Below, in pieces: positions 1 through 8,708 of a stretch of 64,000 nucleotides of DNA. The notes beneath the pieces are model-generated. The model made no database searches, was not told the DNA's origin, and saw nothing but the letters and a program-made list of their open reading frames with translations. A program made the translations under genes and the position numbers. Origin of the DNA: Paraglaciecola marina (lineage in GTDB: Bacteria > Pseudomonadota > Gammaproteobacteria > Enterobacterales > Alteromonadaceae); the NCBI RefSeq assembly GCF_004360155.1, contig NZ_SAIS01000001.1, positions 62,001 to 126,000 of the forward strand. The letters run 5' to 3'. How positions within the stretch are numbered: position 1 is the first letter of the stretch; each line of letters starts with the position of its first letter.

Positions 1-356
1 CTGATGGCATACATACCATAAGTAGGTGGGCAGATTAAGATGCTGTCTTTGCCTGGTGTGCAAAACGTACGAATCAGTAATTCAATCCCTTCATCTGCGC
101 CGCGAGTGACTACTATTTGGTCTTTCTCAACGCCTGCATATTCTGCGTAAGGCAAAATAACACTTGGTGGCTGACAGTCTGGATAACGATTAAAGTGAGC
201 TGGATCGACGTCGTAATCGTTGGCAAAAGGTGACTCGTTGGCATTTAGCCAGATTTCGCTGTCGCTGTCACCGCCCGCAAAAATGCGGCGTGCTGACTCA
301 TAGGGCTTTAAAGCCTTAAGGTTTTCGCATACTAGTTTGTTGACTAACTCACTCAT
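1..356 (-). CDS. hisC: Histidinol-phosphate aminotransferase, N-terminal part (cut by window edge)
   Basis: PLP-dependent enzyme that transaminates imidazole acetol phosphate to histidinol phosphate in cytoplasmic histidine synthesis. Only about the first 118 residues lie in the window; the C-terminal two thirds, including the PLP lysine, are beyond the left edge. The visible part reads [16 protein letters not shown], then an LNANESPF segment and an RYPDCQPP segment typical of class I/II aminotransferases of this family. The ATG overlaps the hisD stop as ATGA, so translation is probably coupled. It is the third gene of a leftward his operon. The family is clear; only completeness is unknown. 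Confidence 0.93.
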   Translation of the reverse strand, partial: MSELVNKLVCENLKALKPYESARRIFAGGDSDSEIWLNANESPFANDYDVDPAHFNRYPDCQPPSVILPYAEYAGVEKDQIVVTRGADEGIELLIRTFCTPGKDSILICPPTYGMYAI

Positions 357-1651
357 TCTGTCACCTCAGTGTTTAATCTAAGGGCTACGGCTTGTCTGTG
401 GGCGTCTAAACCTTCGGCATCTGCAAGGTCCATAATGGCGTTGCCAATATTTTGAAGCCCTTGGTAACTCAGTTCTTGCACTGTAAATCTGCGCATAAAA
501 TCTGCTAGGCCTAAGCTAGAGTAATTGCGAGCATAGCCATAGGTGGGCAATACGTGATTGGTGCCACTGGCGTAATCTCCCGCTGACTCTGGCGACCACT
601 TGCCTACAAATATTGAGCCGGCATTGGTAAGTTTACCTAAGCTGTCACGGGCATTTTCTATTTGTACAATTAAGTGCTCGGGTGCATAGCGGTTACTTAC
701 TTCAAAGGCTTGCTCTAGGCTGCCTGTTAAAATGTAACGGCTGTGCTTGACGGCTTTTTCGGCAATTTCTTTACGGCTTAGGGTATCAAGCTGTAAGTCT
801 ACCTGCTGTTTTACTGCTTTGATTAAGGTTTCGCTATCAGACACTAATACTGCTTGTGAATCAGCGCCGTGCTCTGCCTGAGACAGTAAATCAGATGCCA
901 CAAAAACTGGGTTGGCGTCTTTATCTGCAATCACTAGCACTTCAGATGGGCCAGCTGGCATATCGATAGCAGGGCCTGCTGGAATGCGGCTTACTTGTTG
1001 TTTAGCTTCGGTGACAAAGCTATTACCTGGCCCAAATATTTTATCGACTTTAGCAATAGACTCAGTACCTAATGCCATAGCAGCAATGGCTTGTGCGCCG
1101 CCTACTAGGTAGATTTCGTCAATGCCACAAAGACTGGCTGCGTAGCGAATTTCTACTGCGATTTCACCATCTTTATTGGGTGGCGTACACAATACTTTGC
1201 GAGGGCAGCCCGCTACTTGTGCTGTTGCCCCAAGCATTAGCACAGTTGATGGTAGTGGCGCAGTGCCCCCTGGAATGTATAAGCCTACCGATGCCAGTGG
1301 TGCATGTTTAAGCTCGCATACCACTCCTGGGGTAGTTTCTACTTCTATGTCTTCTGGATACTGAGCTTCATGAAACGCGTAAATATTGGCGTACGCTTGG
1401 TCTATGGCCCATTTAACTTCTGGCTTTAATGCGCTAGCAAAGGTGTCTTGTTCGTCTTGAGCAAGGCGTAATGATTCAAGCTTAGCCCCGTCAAAGCGTT
1501 CGGTTAGTTGCTTTAAGGCATGATCGCCATGGTCTGCAACTTGTTGAATAATATCTGCAACCGCCTCACTTAAAGAGCGGTTATCAGACAAGGCTGGTCG
1601 ACTTAGTAATTTAGCTTGTTGCTCAGAATTTAAATTGGCCCATATTTCCAT
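353..1651 (-). CDS. hisD: Histidinol dehydrogenase
   Basis: Zinc-dependent, NAD-linked enzyme that oxidises L-histidinol to histidine in two steps, the last reactions of the pathway. The product is 432 residues, the normal length. Visible landmarks are the [11 protein letters not shown] segment near residue 207, His261 in AEHGADS, the Glu325-His326 pair in APEHLIV that matches the catalytic Glu/His of the family, and the [15 protein letters not shown] segment near 358-372. It lies 21 bp downstream of hisG and its stop overlaps the hisC start, so it belongs to the same attenuated his transcript. Confidence 0.97.
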   Translation of the reverse strand: MEIWANLNSEQQAKLLSRPALSDNRSLSEAVADIIQQVADHGDHALKQLTERFDGAKLESLRLAQDEQDTFASALKPEVKWAIDQAYANIYAFHEAQYPEDIEVETTPGVVCELKHAPLASVGLYIPGGTAPLPSTVLMLGATAQVAGCPRKVLCTPPNKDGEIAVEIRYAASLCGIDEIYLVGGAQAIAAMALGTESIAKVDKIFGPGNSFVTEAKQQVSRIPAGPAIDMPAGPSEVLVIADKDANPVFVASDLLSQAEHGADSQAVLVSDSETLIKAVKQQVDLQLDTLSRKEIAEKAVKHSRYILTGSLEQAFEVSNRYAPEHLIVQIENARDSLGKLTNAGSIFVGKWSPESAGDYASGTNHVLPTYGYARNYSSLGLADFMRRFTVQELSYQGLQNIGNAIMDLADAEGLDAHRQAVALRLNTEVTE

Positions 1652-1672
1652 GATTAATACTCGCTTAGTATC

Positions 1673-2572
1673 TTAAGACATCATTTTTTCGATTGGCATA
1701 ACAAGGATAGAACTACATCCTAGTGCTTTTAGTTTTTCCATGGTTTCCCAGAATAAGGTTTCTGGACTTACTACATGAATCGCCACTGCGTCATCGTTAC
1801 CGGCTAGCGGCAATACAGTTGGGGTTTCAGAGCCTGGTAATAAGCTTTTAACTTGCTCTAAATAAGCTTTAGGGGCATGCAGCATGATGTATTTGCTTTC
1901 TTTCGCCTGAGTGACACCATCCATACGGGGTAGCATTTTATTAATTAACGCTTGTTTTGCTTCTGGCATGTCGCCAGCACGTTGAATGAACACAGCTTTT
2001 GATACGAATATTTCGTCAGCTTCTTGTAAACCGTTAGCTTCTAACGTGGCGCCAGTAGACACTAAGTCACAAATTGCATCAGCAACACCAGCACGAGGGG
2101 CAACTTCAACAGAACCAGTTAACATTACGGTACTGGCGTTGATGTTTTTCGCTTTGAAAAAACGCTCTAGTAGGTAAGGGTAAGTTGTAGCAACTTTTTT
2201 ACCTTCTAATGATTCTATGCCTTGATAATCCATCTCGTTAGGCACTGCGATAGATAAACGGCAACCACCGTAGTCAAGTCGTCTTAGCTCTTTATATTCA
2301 GCTTTTTTGCCAGAGGCTTGGCGCTCTAGCATTTTTTCTTCTAGTTCATTTTGTCCGATAAAGCCTAGGTCAACTACGCCATCCATCACTAGCCCAGGAA
2401 TGTCGTCGTCTCTCACTAATAGAAGGTCAATAGGTTGATTAGTCGAGTGAGCTATTAATAACCGGTCGCGAATTTGTAATTTAATGCCAATAGCTTTTAA
2501 CAGTGAAATACTGTCATCACTTAAACGGCCTTTTTTCTGTATTGCAATACGAAGTCTGTTGTTATCAGTCAT
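1673..2572 (-). CDS. hisG: ATP phosphoribosyltransferase, long form
   Basis: First committed enzyme of histidine synthesis; it condenses ATP with PRPP and is feedback-inhibited by histidine in the long-form family. At 299 residues this is the long (HisGL) type with the C-terminal regulatory domain, so no HisZ partner is needed. The N-terminus [21 protein letters not shown] and the [14 protein letters not shown] segment are characteristic. It is the first structural gene after the his leader and attenuator and is followed closely by hisD. Confidence 0.97.
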   Translation of the reverse strand: MTDNNRLRIAIQKKGRLSDDSISLLKAIGIKLQIRDRLLIAHSTNQPIDLLLVRDDDIPGLVMDGVVDLGFIGQNELEEKMLERQASGKKAEYKELRRLDYGGCRLSIAVPNEMDYQGIESLEGKKVATTYPYLLERFFKAKNINASTVMLTGSVEVAPRAGVADAICDLVSTGATLEANGLQEADEIFVSKAVFIQRAGDMPEAKQALINKMLPRMDGVTQAKESKYIMLHAPKAYLEQVKSLLPGSETPTVLPLAGNDDAVAIHVVSPETLFWETMEKLKALGCSSILVMPIEKMMS

Positions 2573-2671
2573 CTTTTATTCCGATTAAATATCAATAGTT
2601 AATTGTCAAATTGATGTGGCTCAACTCTGGCTAATGTGTACCTATTTCAGTACAAAAACCTTTAAAAATGA

Positions 2672-2703
2672 AAAACCCCCGAAAGTCGCCTTCCGGGGGT
2701 TTA
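2672..2703 (-). terminator. his operon attenuator terminator
   Basis: Read on the minus strand, AAACCCCCG pairs with CGGGGGTTT across a 12-base loop and is followed directly by a T-rich tract, TTTTTCATTTTT. It lies between the four-His leader peptide and hisG, the position of a transcription attenuator. By analogy with known his operons, ribosome stalling on the His codons would favour an antiterminator and let hisGDC be transcribed. I did not fold the alternative structure. Confidence 0.85.
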
Positions 2704-2760
2704 GAAAAATTCTGCGCCGCTAGAAGGATTCAATACACCTTCCAGCCCAAACCTGAAAGG

Positions 2761-2805
2761 TTAAGCTTTATGATGGTGATGAATAGCTTGCAGTACGTTT
2801 TTCAA
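2761..2805 (-). CDS. hisL: his operon leader peptide with four consecutive His codons
   Basis: A 14-codon reading frame on the minus strand, MKNVLQAIHHHHKA then TAA. It starts with TTG at 2803-2805, about seven bases after a GGGTAAG ribosome-binding stretch. An in-frame stop lies three codons upstream of the TTG and there is no ATG, so TTG is the only reasonable start. The run CAT CAC CAT CAT followed about 60 bases later by the terminator is the hallmark of his attenuation. Enteric leaders carry seven His codons, so four is a short version. Too short for normal gene calling. Confidence 0.8.
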   Translation of the reverse strand: MKNVLQAIHHHHKA

Positions 2806-3028
2806 AATTTTGTCTTACCCTATCGTGGTTAGTGCGTAAATATTTGCTACGCCCTAAATTATGGCGCATACATTATGCAATCGGCCTAGTTAATGCAAGG
2901 GGATTTACAGGGAAAGTGCCTGCTTTCTTACAATAAAATCAACTATGATAGGTTTGATTGAATGAAATGCTTATTTTGTTGTCCAATTATTGAGCGTTTA
3001 TTCATTTTGACTGAAAGGAGAGAGGCAA

Positions 3029-3313
3029 ATGGTGAATGATTTATTGTTTTCAGTATTACCTCGAGAAGGTAAAGAGCCAATCGCCCACGACACCCAAAAA
3101 ATTGAAAAAATAGATAAGATAGCAAGGGCGCGAGCATTAAAAGAGGAAGATGAAAAACTAAAAGGTCAACAACAAGACCCTAACGGAAGAAAGCAAAATC
3201 AGGCAAAGCAAGAGCCTGATGAGCAAACCGCTCAGAAAGATGACGCTAAACAAAGCCAAGATACCGCCCCTAAAAAGCCGAAGGGCCCCAAGCATTTAGA
3301 TGTTTATGTTTAG
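3029..3313 (+). CDS. Small highly charged protein of unknown function
   Basis: A 94-residue protein with a good ribosome-binding site (AAAGGAGAG) 7-8 bases before ATG. It is rich in Lys, Glu, Gln and Asp, with a low-complexity hydrophilic middle (residues 25-85) that is probably disordered. It has no signal peptide or membrane segment. The N-terminal ten residues (MVNDLLFSVL) are hydrophobic and the last residues are KHLDVYV. The C-terminal pattern, hydrophobic-Asp-x-aromatic-Val at the very end, recurs in the unrelated small protein at 15765-16070. It is monocistronic in this context. I do not recognise a family. Confidence 0.65.
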   Translation: MVNDLLFSVLPREGKEPIAHDTQKIEKIDKIARARALKEEDEKLKGQQQDPNGRKQNQAKQEPDEQTAQKDDAKQSQDTAPKKPKGPKHLDVYV

Positions 3314-3485
3314 CCTTATTAGCAGAGGTTTACTATCTGGAAGGAAATTTTGATAGATAAGCCATGACCTAGTCTGATGAGCAGTTTTGAGAGAAAAACT
3401 GAAGTTGATCCATCTCAATTTTAAAGTTGCTTTAAACAGCTAAATCTAGACATGAAGATGGCTGCTCTTAAGGTATAGCGGACAT

Positions 3486-3520
3486 CTTGCGTGCATACTT
3501 CAAGCTTTCATGCGCGCAAG
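3486..3520. repeat. Inverted repeat between small ORF and GST gene
   Basis: CTTGCGTGCAT and ATGCGCGCAAG form an 11-bp stem with one G-T pair around a 13-base loop. It sits between two convergent genes, the usual place for a shared terminator, but neither strand shows an immediate T-tract, so the role is a guess. Confidence 0.4.
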
Positions 3521-3563
3521 TTTCTCCCATTTAAACAGTATTTTTGTTTTTACACAGACGCAA

Positions 3564-4166
3564 CTACGACAATGCTTCGTCAAAAGGCTTATGAGTTTCT
3601 TTGTACGCAGGTCTTTGCCGGATTCTAAAAATATATGCAGCAACCTTAGGTGATGGCGTAAACATTCCAAAAGTAACTGCAGAGTCTAGTAATCCGCCGA
3701 AAACGACGTCTGCTGCTGTAAATTCTTCTCCCAAAGCCCAATCTTTTTCTGGCGTCATCGTTTCAATAGCCTCCAGGACTCGGGCTTTATCGCCCCACCC
3801 AGCGGTTGCTGAATTAGGGTGCTCGATGTTTGAAGCCGCTAAGGTTAATGCTGGCTCAATGGTATTTCCAGCAATAAATAGGTATCGATAATATAGTGCT
3901 CTTTGATTGGAATCTAAAGCAGGGGCGAGCTTCTTATTAAAATATTTATCAGCAAGATATGCACATATTGCCGCTACTTCTGTAACAACGACTTCGCCAT
4001 CTACCAGTGTAGGCAATTTACCCATTGGATTAATAGTTTGCAGATCGCGCAGCTCTGGTGAATCTTCTGCAAAATTAACAATAATTTGTTCATGTTGTGC
4101 GTCTAACTCTTTTAATATCCAGTCAGTTGTAATTGCTCTACTCATTGAGTTGTAATAGTGCTTCAT
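3564..4166 (-). CDS. Glutathione S-transferase family protein
   Basis: Cytosolic GST-like protein of 200 residues. The N-terminal thioredoxin-fold half carries the NPMGKLPTLVDGEVVVTEVA segment (cis-Pro loop and the Glu/Ser-type glutathione-binding stretch) and ends in an AYLADKYF helix; the rest is the all-alpha C-terminal domain. I place the start at the ATG at 4166, because AAAGGAG lies about ten bases upstream. A TTG ten codons earlier is in frame but has no ribosome-binding site. It is transcribed divergently from the WYL regulator at 4304, which may control it. Substrate unknown. Confidence 0.85.
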   Translation of the reverse strand: MKHYYNSMSRAITTDWILKELDAQHEQIIVNFAEDSPELRDLQTINPMGKLPTLVDGEVVVTEVAAICAYLADKYFNKKLAPALDSNQRALYYRYLFIAGNTIEPALTLAASNIEHPNSATAGWGDKARVLEAIETMTPEKDWALGEEFTAADVVFGGLLDSAVTFGMFTPSPKVAAYIFRIRQRPAYKETHKPFDEALS

Positions 4167-4303
4167 TTCGTGATGCTCCTTTGTGGATAAGTTCAATTGT
4201 CAAGATATGGTTGAAATTGGCTAGGTGCTTTTAAAATTCTAAGCTCTAGCAATTGAAATGAAGTATACTCGTAATATATGCCACTTAATGACACATTAAA
4301 TTT

Positions 4304-5041
4304 ATGGCGAAGACAAACTTTAAAAGCCGTGTCGAAAGGCGAAGCCGTCTCCTTGGTATGCTGCGTTCGGAACAGCATTGGACCACATCTGATTTACGAG
4401 CTCACCTACAAGTTAGCCAACGAACCTTGATGCGCGAACTAGCAAGCTTGAAAGATGAGGGATACCCTATAGAGTCAGATAGAGGTCGGGGCGGAGGTGT
4501 TCGTTTAGCAGGTCGATGGGGTATTGAACGGCTTATGTTAAGCCACAAGGAGGTGATTGAATTATTATTGGCGCTCGCAATCGTTGAGTCACTAAATTTC
4601 CCCTTCATGACAAGTAATTTGCAAGTCATTAAGCAGAAGTTGTATCAAGCATTTCCTGAAAATCAGCGTTCTAAAGTAAGCAGAATCCGAAAGCGGATAT
4701 TTGTAAGCAAACATTTTAGGAGCGCAGCAGCATATCAACCATCAGATGCCCACATTGATATATCACAGGCTATATGTGAATCTTTTCTTGAACAACGTTG
4801 TTTGAATATTGATTATATCTCGGAAGACAAGCGATGTTCTTCGAGAACCATAGAGCCTCATTATCTTATGCTCGCTTGGCCTGTTTGGTACATCGTTGCT
4901 TGGGACCACCTTAGAAATGCACCTAGAATTTTTCGTATAGATAGGATAAAAAATACTAAAAAAGTAGCGTCAAAGAGTTTTAAGCTTCGACCGGAATTAA
5001 TTGCGGACGACCCTTATGAGCATCATTTCTCATCAATTTAA
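4304..5041 (+). CDS. HTH transcriptional regulator with WYL domain (YafY type)
   Basis: A 245-residue regulator. Residues about 12-66 form a winged helix-turn-helix of the HTH_11 type (RRSRLLGMLRSEQHWTTSDL then VSQRTLMRELASLKDEG), followed by GRGGGVRLAGRWG, the usual linker. Residues about 140-225 form a WYL domain (WPVWYIVAWDHLRNAPRIFR, ending in FRIDRI). WYL domains are ligand-sensing modules in DNA-binding regulators. The 137-bp divergent promoter region shared with the GST gene suggests the GST as a target. The ATG has no strong ribosome-binding site. Confidence 0.85.
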   Translation: MAKTNFKSRVERRSRLLGMLRSEQHWTTSDLRAHLQVSQRTLMRELASLKDEGYPIESDRGRGGGVRLAGRWGIERLMLSHKEVIELLLALAIVESLNFPFMTSNLQVIKQKLYQAFPENQRSKVSRIRKRIFVSKHFRSAAAYQPSDAHIDISQAICESFLEQRCLNIDYISEDKRCSSRTIEPHYLMLAWPVWYIVAWDHLRNAPRIFRIDRIKNTKKVASKSFKLRPELIADDPYEHHFSSI

Positions 5042-5272
5042 TTCGTTTTAATGTATCAAGTAAATGTCTGCTATTGGTACTAGGTCGCCTTTAGGTTTCG
5101 TAGCTGCCCACTCATTCTTAAATCATTAATGTCAATGATTCGAATTGTCAGCATTGTTTGGCTCTGATAATCAGCGGGTTTTATGCCGAGCCATTCAAAT
5201 TTATGATGCCTTTCTCCTAGGCTTCAATCTTATACTCAGTCCACTAATTATCAGTAGCTACAGGCAGAGTAT

Positions 5273-6385
5273 ATGAGCAATTCTATTACAGTTACCCAAG
5301 TTTGGATTGAGAAGTCTAATGTCGCGAACACTAAAATTATTGAAAAAAATATAGATATTGACCTACTACAAGAGGGTGAGGTTTTACTGAAAATCGATTC
5401 ATTAGGGTTTTCTGCTAACAATATTACCTATGCTGTATTTGGAGATAAAATGGGATATTGGGGCTTTTTTCCTGCCTCTGATAACTGGGGGATCGTGCCT
5501 ATGTGGGGCTTTGCTACAGTGATCAAATCTAACCATTTGGATGTGCAGGTAGGTGAAAAAGTATACGGCTATCTACCCATGGCTTCTCACTTAATCATTA
5601 AAGCTGGTAAAACCTCTGCCACTCACTTTTTTGATGTTAGCGATAAACGTAAAAGTATTTCTCCGGTATACGATAACTATGTGCGCTGCGCCACAGACCC
5701 TGGGTATCAAGCTAGTAGAGAAGCGTGGCAATTAAACTATCGCCCTTTGTTTATGACATCCTTTGTATTAGATGATTTTGTTGGTGAAGGGCTAGCTGAG
5801 CTCGTAAACCCTGTTGTGCAGATTTTTGTTACCAGCGCCTCAAGTAAAACTGCCTATGGCACGGCCCATTTATTAATGAAGCATAAGCAAGCACGTGGTT
5901 TGAGTTATAAGGTGATAGGGTTAACATCTACACATAATAAGTCTTTTACCGAATGTTTAGCCTGCTATGACCAAGTAGTTACTTACGATGACATTGATAC
6001 ATTAGATGGAGGCAAACCTAGCTGGGTTTTAGATTTTGCGGGCAATAAAAGCTTATTGCTTAAGTTGCAGCAAGGGTTTGCTAAAAACTTAGGTAAGCTG
6101 ATTTTGATTGGCTCTACCGATGTGGATGCCCAGCAAAACAAACCTCAAGGACATCTAAATAGTGAGTTTTTCTTTGCGCCAAGCCAAGTGAAAAAACGTA
6201 CTAGCGAATGGGGCCATGAAGGCTTTGCAGAGTGTTATGCAAAAGCATGGCAGAGTTTCGCACTGCATATGAATGATAAGGTGAAAGTAGCTGAGTATTC
6301 TGGCGTAACCGCTATCGAGAGCCTTTATCACACTGGGCTTGAAAACAAGCTTAATAATGTAGAAATAAATGTTTTGACTTTTTAA
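5273..6385 (+). CDS. DUF2855 family protein
   Basis: A 370-residue protein that looks like the DUF2855 family, distantly related to medium-chain quinone reductases. The order GEVLLKIDSLGFSANNITYA near the N-terminus, YGYLPMASHL near 100 and a Rossmann-like half from about 180 (VQIFVTSASSKTAYGTAHLL) fits that fold, but a classical GxGxxG motif is not evident. There is no signal peptide. It stands alone between the WYL regulator and an inverted repeat. Biochemical function of the family is unknown; the assignment is from memory of the N-terminal pattern. Confidence 0.75.
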   Translation: MSNSITVTQVWIEKSNVANTKIIEKNIDIDLLQEGEVLLKIDSLGFSANNITYAVFGDKMGYWGFFPASDNWGIVPMWGFATVIKSNHLDVQVGEKVYGYLPMASHLIIKAGKTSATHFFDVSDKRKSISPVYDNYVRCATDPGYQASREAWQLNYRPLFMTSFVLDDFVGEGLAELVNPVVQIFVTSASSKTAYGTAHLLMKHKQARGLSYKVIGLTSTHNKSFTECLACYDQVVTYDDIDTLDGGKPSWVLDFAGNKSLLLKLQQGFAKNLGKLILIGSTDVDAQQNKPQGHLNSEFFFAPSQVKKRTSEWGHEGFAECYAKAWQSFALHMNDKVKVAEYSGVTAIESLYHTGLENKLNNVEINVLTF

Positions 6386-6852
6386 GGAGGGGGTATGGCT
6401 TTTTACACTCACGGTATTGTTAACTAAATACCGTGAGTGACTACTAAAACTATGCTAACAATAATTATCTATTTAAAGGTGTGTTCAGCAGATTCCATTT
6501 GATGTTCAAGAGCTACAACATACTAAGCCTCTGCTATTTTCATTGTTACTGCCCTCAGCAGAACTATTTTTTCAGACTGACACTTTTTGACTGTGTTGAA
6601 AGGGGGTTCTATTTCCTAAAGTTAGTGGCGACATAATCTTTACTCACTACTTGATTAATGTTATCCAAATACCTGTTTTTATTACCAATAAGTAATAAAA
6701 ATTAGATGATTGTTAAATAATATTTAATCCCATTGTAGTCGTTTATTCAGAACTGGATACCCTGATCACTTTATGTTCAAATGTGTTCACGGTTGCTTAA
6801 TTTGATTGCTTGTTAAGCTTAGAATTATTTCTCGCATTAGGTTTAAATTTTC
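6386..6852. other. 467-bp intergenic region
   Basis: No convincing open reading frame, tRNA or riboswitch. It holds one perfect inverted repeat close to the end of the DUF2855 gene (see 6406-6439). The rest is AT-rich sequence that presumably contains the promoter of the TauE/fdhD/YdeP genes. I could not pick a confident -35/-10 pair. Confidence 0.6.
6406..6439. repeat. Perfect 13-bp inverted repeat
   Basis: CACTCACGGTATT and its exact reverse complement flank the eight-base loop GTTAACTA. It begins 20 bp after the DUF2855 stop codon, so it may end that transcript. However, no T-tract follows on either strand, so it is not a standard Rho-independent terminator. A 3'-end stabiliser or an operator are alternatives. 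Confidence 0.6.
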
Positions 6853-7752
6853 TTGATAAACTCTCTCTCATCCATGCAAAGGCTTCCACTAATATTGATT
6901 AGTATATGGTTTGGTATTTTTCTATATCAAGGTGAGCCATTGTCAATACTGCAAGAGTACGGTGCATTTGCTTTTTTGGGGGTGCTTGGAGCAATTTTTG
7001 CCAATGCGACCGGAGCGGGTGGCGGTGTAGTATTTATCCCTTTCTTTAATCAATTGGGCTTTAATGTCGAAGCTTCTGTTGCCACTAGTTTTGCTATTCA
7101 GTGCTGTGGTATGACAGCAGGGGCTTTAACTTGGTATGCATATTTCACGCAACTTAAACGATATAACATTGCAGATGCCCGGGATTGGCAGACCTTGCCA
7201 AACGTCTTGCTTTTAGCGGTTCCCGCTTCGATTATTGGTTTGTGCTTAGTTCAATACAATTCTCAATCTTTAGCTCAATTTAGTGACCCAAATACTTTGC
7301 ACCTAGGGTTTGGAATTTTTTCTATATGTTTATCTCTGGCAATTATTTGTAGCGTGTTTCTGGTTAAAGTACAAAACTTTCAAATACGCTTAAGTTTGTA
7401 TGATTATATAGGGTTAGTTGTTATTGGCTTTGTAGGCGGAGGCATTACTGCTTGGTTGTCTATCGGAGTTGGTGAGTTAATCGCTGTGTATTTGATAGTG
7501 CGTGGTTTTAATGTGGCTTTTTCTATCGCTGTTGCAGTGATTATTAGTGCCTTTACTGTATGGGGGGGGATTGTATATCACTTAATTGTTACAGGCGCTG
7601 TATACTGGCCGGTAGTTTTATTTGCCGGGGCGGGGGCTATCATTGGGGGCGTTTTGGCTAAAAGGTTAGTTTTATATTTTTCGCCGAAAAATTTAAAGTT
7701 GTTTTTTGCTAGTTGGATATTTATCTTAGGCGTATCCTCTCTACCTTTCTAA
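6853..7752 (+). CDS. TauE/SafE family sulfite/anion exporter-like membrane protein
   Basis: A 299-residue integral membrane protein with about eight hydrophobic segments. The N-terminal LGVLGAIFANATGAGGGVVFIPFF and the repeat IGFVGGGITAWLSIGVGELIAVYLIVRG are the duplicated glycine-rich signatures of the TauE/SafE (DUF81) family, which exports sulfite, sulfoacetate or related organic anions. The start is taken as TTG at 6853; an ATG seven codons later has no better ribosome-binding site. It lies 55 bp upstream of fdhD and reads in the same direction. Substrate unknown. Confidence 0.8.
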   Translation: MINSLSSMQRLPLILISIWFGIFLYQGEPLSILQEYGAFAFLGVLGAIFANATGAGGGVVFIPFFNQLGFNVEASVATSFAIQCCGMTAGALTWYAYFTQLKRYNIADARDWQTLPNVLLLAVPASIIGLCLVQYNSQSLAQFSDPNTLHLGFGIFSICLSLAIICSVFLVKVQNFQIRLSLYDYIGLVVIGFVGGGITAWLSIGVGELIAVYLIVRGFNVAFSIAVAVIISAFTVWGGIVYHLIVTGAVYWPVVLFAGAGAIIGGVLAKRLVLYFSPKNLKLFFASWIFILGVSSLPF

Positions 7753-7807
7753 TGACCTGAACGTTCTCATTTTGTGATGTGGACATTGTTAGGCAATTAA
7801 ATTTTAT

Positions 7808-8707
7808 TTGTTGGCTTGTTTGAAACCCATTAAAGATTACTCTATCCAAAACATTTCTTTGGCGAAAAAAACAAAGAACTTGACGATGAACTCTGCCGTT
7901 TTTGACCTGATTATAGTAGAAGAGCCTTTAGAGGTTTGGTTTGGTTTTAGCACTAAAAATGCGCCACCTGCTGAGCTACTGTATACCACTATGCGCACCC
8001 CGGGTGATGATATAAACCTAGTATTAGGTTGGTTGTTTTGTAGTGGCATTATTCAAAATGTATCTGACGTATTTTCTATCGACTACACTGGCACAGGCAG
8101 ATTAAAGCGACACACCACTAATCGTATTATGGTTACCTTTTCAAAAAGGGTTGATGTGAGTCAGTTTAAAAGAGCTGATGTGGCGAACTCGGCTTGTGGT
8201 GTATGCGGTGAGCAGAGTATTGAAAAACTGCTAGAAAAGCTGCCTAAAAAGGCGAACTCTGCAACCAAACAAAATAGTATAACTGTTCAAAGCGTTTCTA
8301 AATTGGTTGCAGGTTTAAGTGAGCGACAACCGTTTTTTGAACAAACAGGTGGCAATCATGGTGTGGCCCTGTTTAATTATCAGGCTCATATACTTGATGT
8401 ACGTGAAGACGTTGGACGTCACAACGCTTTGGATAAGCTCATTGGTGCCAACCTTGGTAAGATTACTAATTCGAATCACAATCTCGCAGGAGTGGTTTTA
8501 AGCGGTCGAGTGGGCTTTGAAATGGTACAAAAAGCTGCGATGGCTGGTCTTAACTATATTATTGCTTTGGGTGCTCCATCTAGCCTAGCGATTGATTTAG
8601 CTGAAGATTGTGATATTTGCCTATTCGGCTTTGTGAAGCCGGAGCACTGTAATTTATACACAGGTGGACACCTACTAAGTGATAATCCTACCCACCAAGG
8701 AGTGTGA
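7808..8707 (+). CDS. fdhD: Formate dehydrogenase accessory sulfurtransferase FdhD
   Basis: FdhD passes sulfur from IscS to the molybdenum cofactor of formate dehydrogenases and is needed for their activity. The CGVCG pair of cysteines (ANSACGVCGEQSIE, near residue 133) is the sulfur-carrying motif. Further signatures are VEEPLEVWFG, MRTPGDDINLVLGWLFCSGII, and the C-terminal DVGRHNALDKLIG and SGRVGFEMVQKAA. The start is uncertain: a TTG is used here because family members extend upstream of EEPLE; an ATG at 7886 would give 273 residues. It ends one base before the ATG of the YdeP-like gene, strongly suggesting that enzyme is its client. Confidence 0.9.
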   Translation: MLACLKPIKDYSIQNISLAKKTKNLTMNSAVFDLIIVEEPLEVWFGFSTKNAPPAELLYTTMRTPGDDINLVLGWLFCSGIIQNVSDVFSIDYTGTGRLKRHTTNRIMVTFSKRVDVSQFKRADVANSACGVCGEQSIEKLLEKLPKKANSATKQNSITVQSVSKLVAGLSERQPFFEQTGGNHGVALFNYQAHILDVREDVGRHNALDKLIGANLGKITNSNHNLAGVVLSGRVGFEMVQKAAMAGLNYIIALGAPSSLAIDLAEDCDICLFGFVKPEHCNLYTGGHLLSDNPTHQGV

Positions 8708-8708
8708 T

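Noticed and set aside
2840-2930. his operon -35/-10 pair
   Set aside because: Several weak hexamers (TTGCAT, CATAAT, TAATTT) are present, but none has acceptable spacing, so no promoter is called.
2943-3137. 64-residue minus-strand frame over the small charged gene
   Set aside because: It overlaps the plus-strand 3029-3313 frame, which has a strong ribosome-binding site; the minus frame has none and looks like an antisense shadow.
4193-4378. 61-residue frame in the GST/regulator divergent region
   Set aside because: It overlaps the start of the WYL regulator on the other strand and has no family resemblance.
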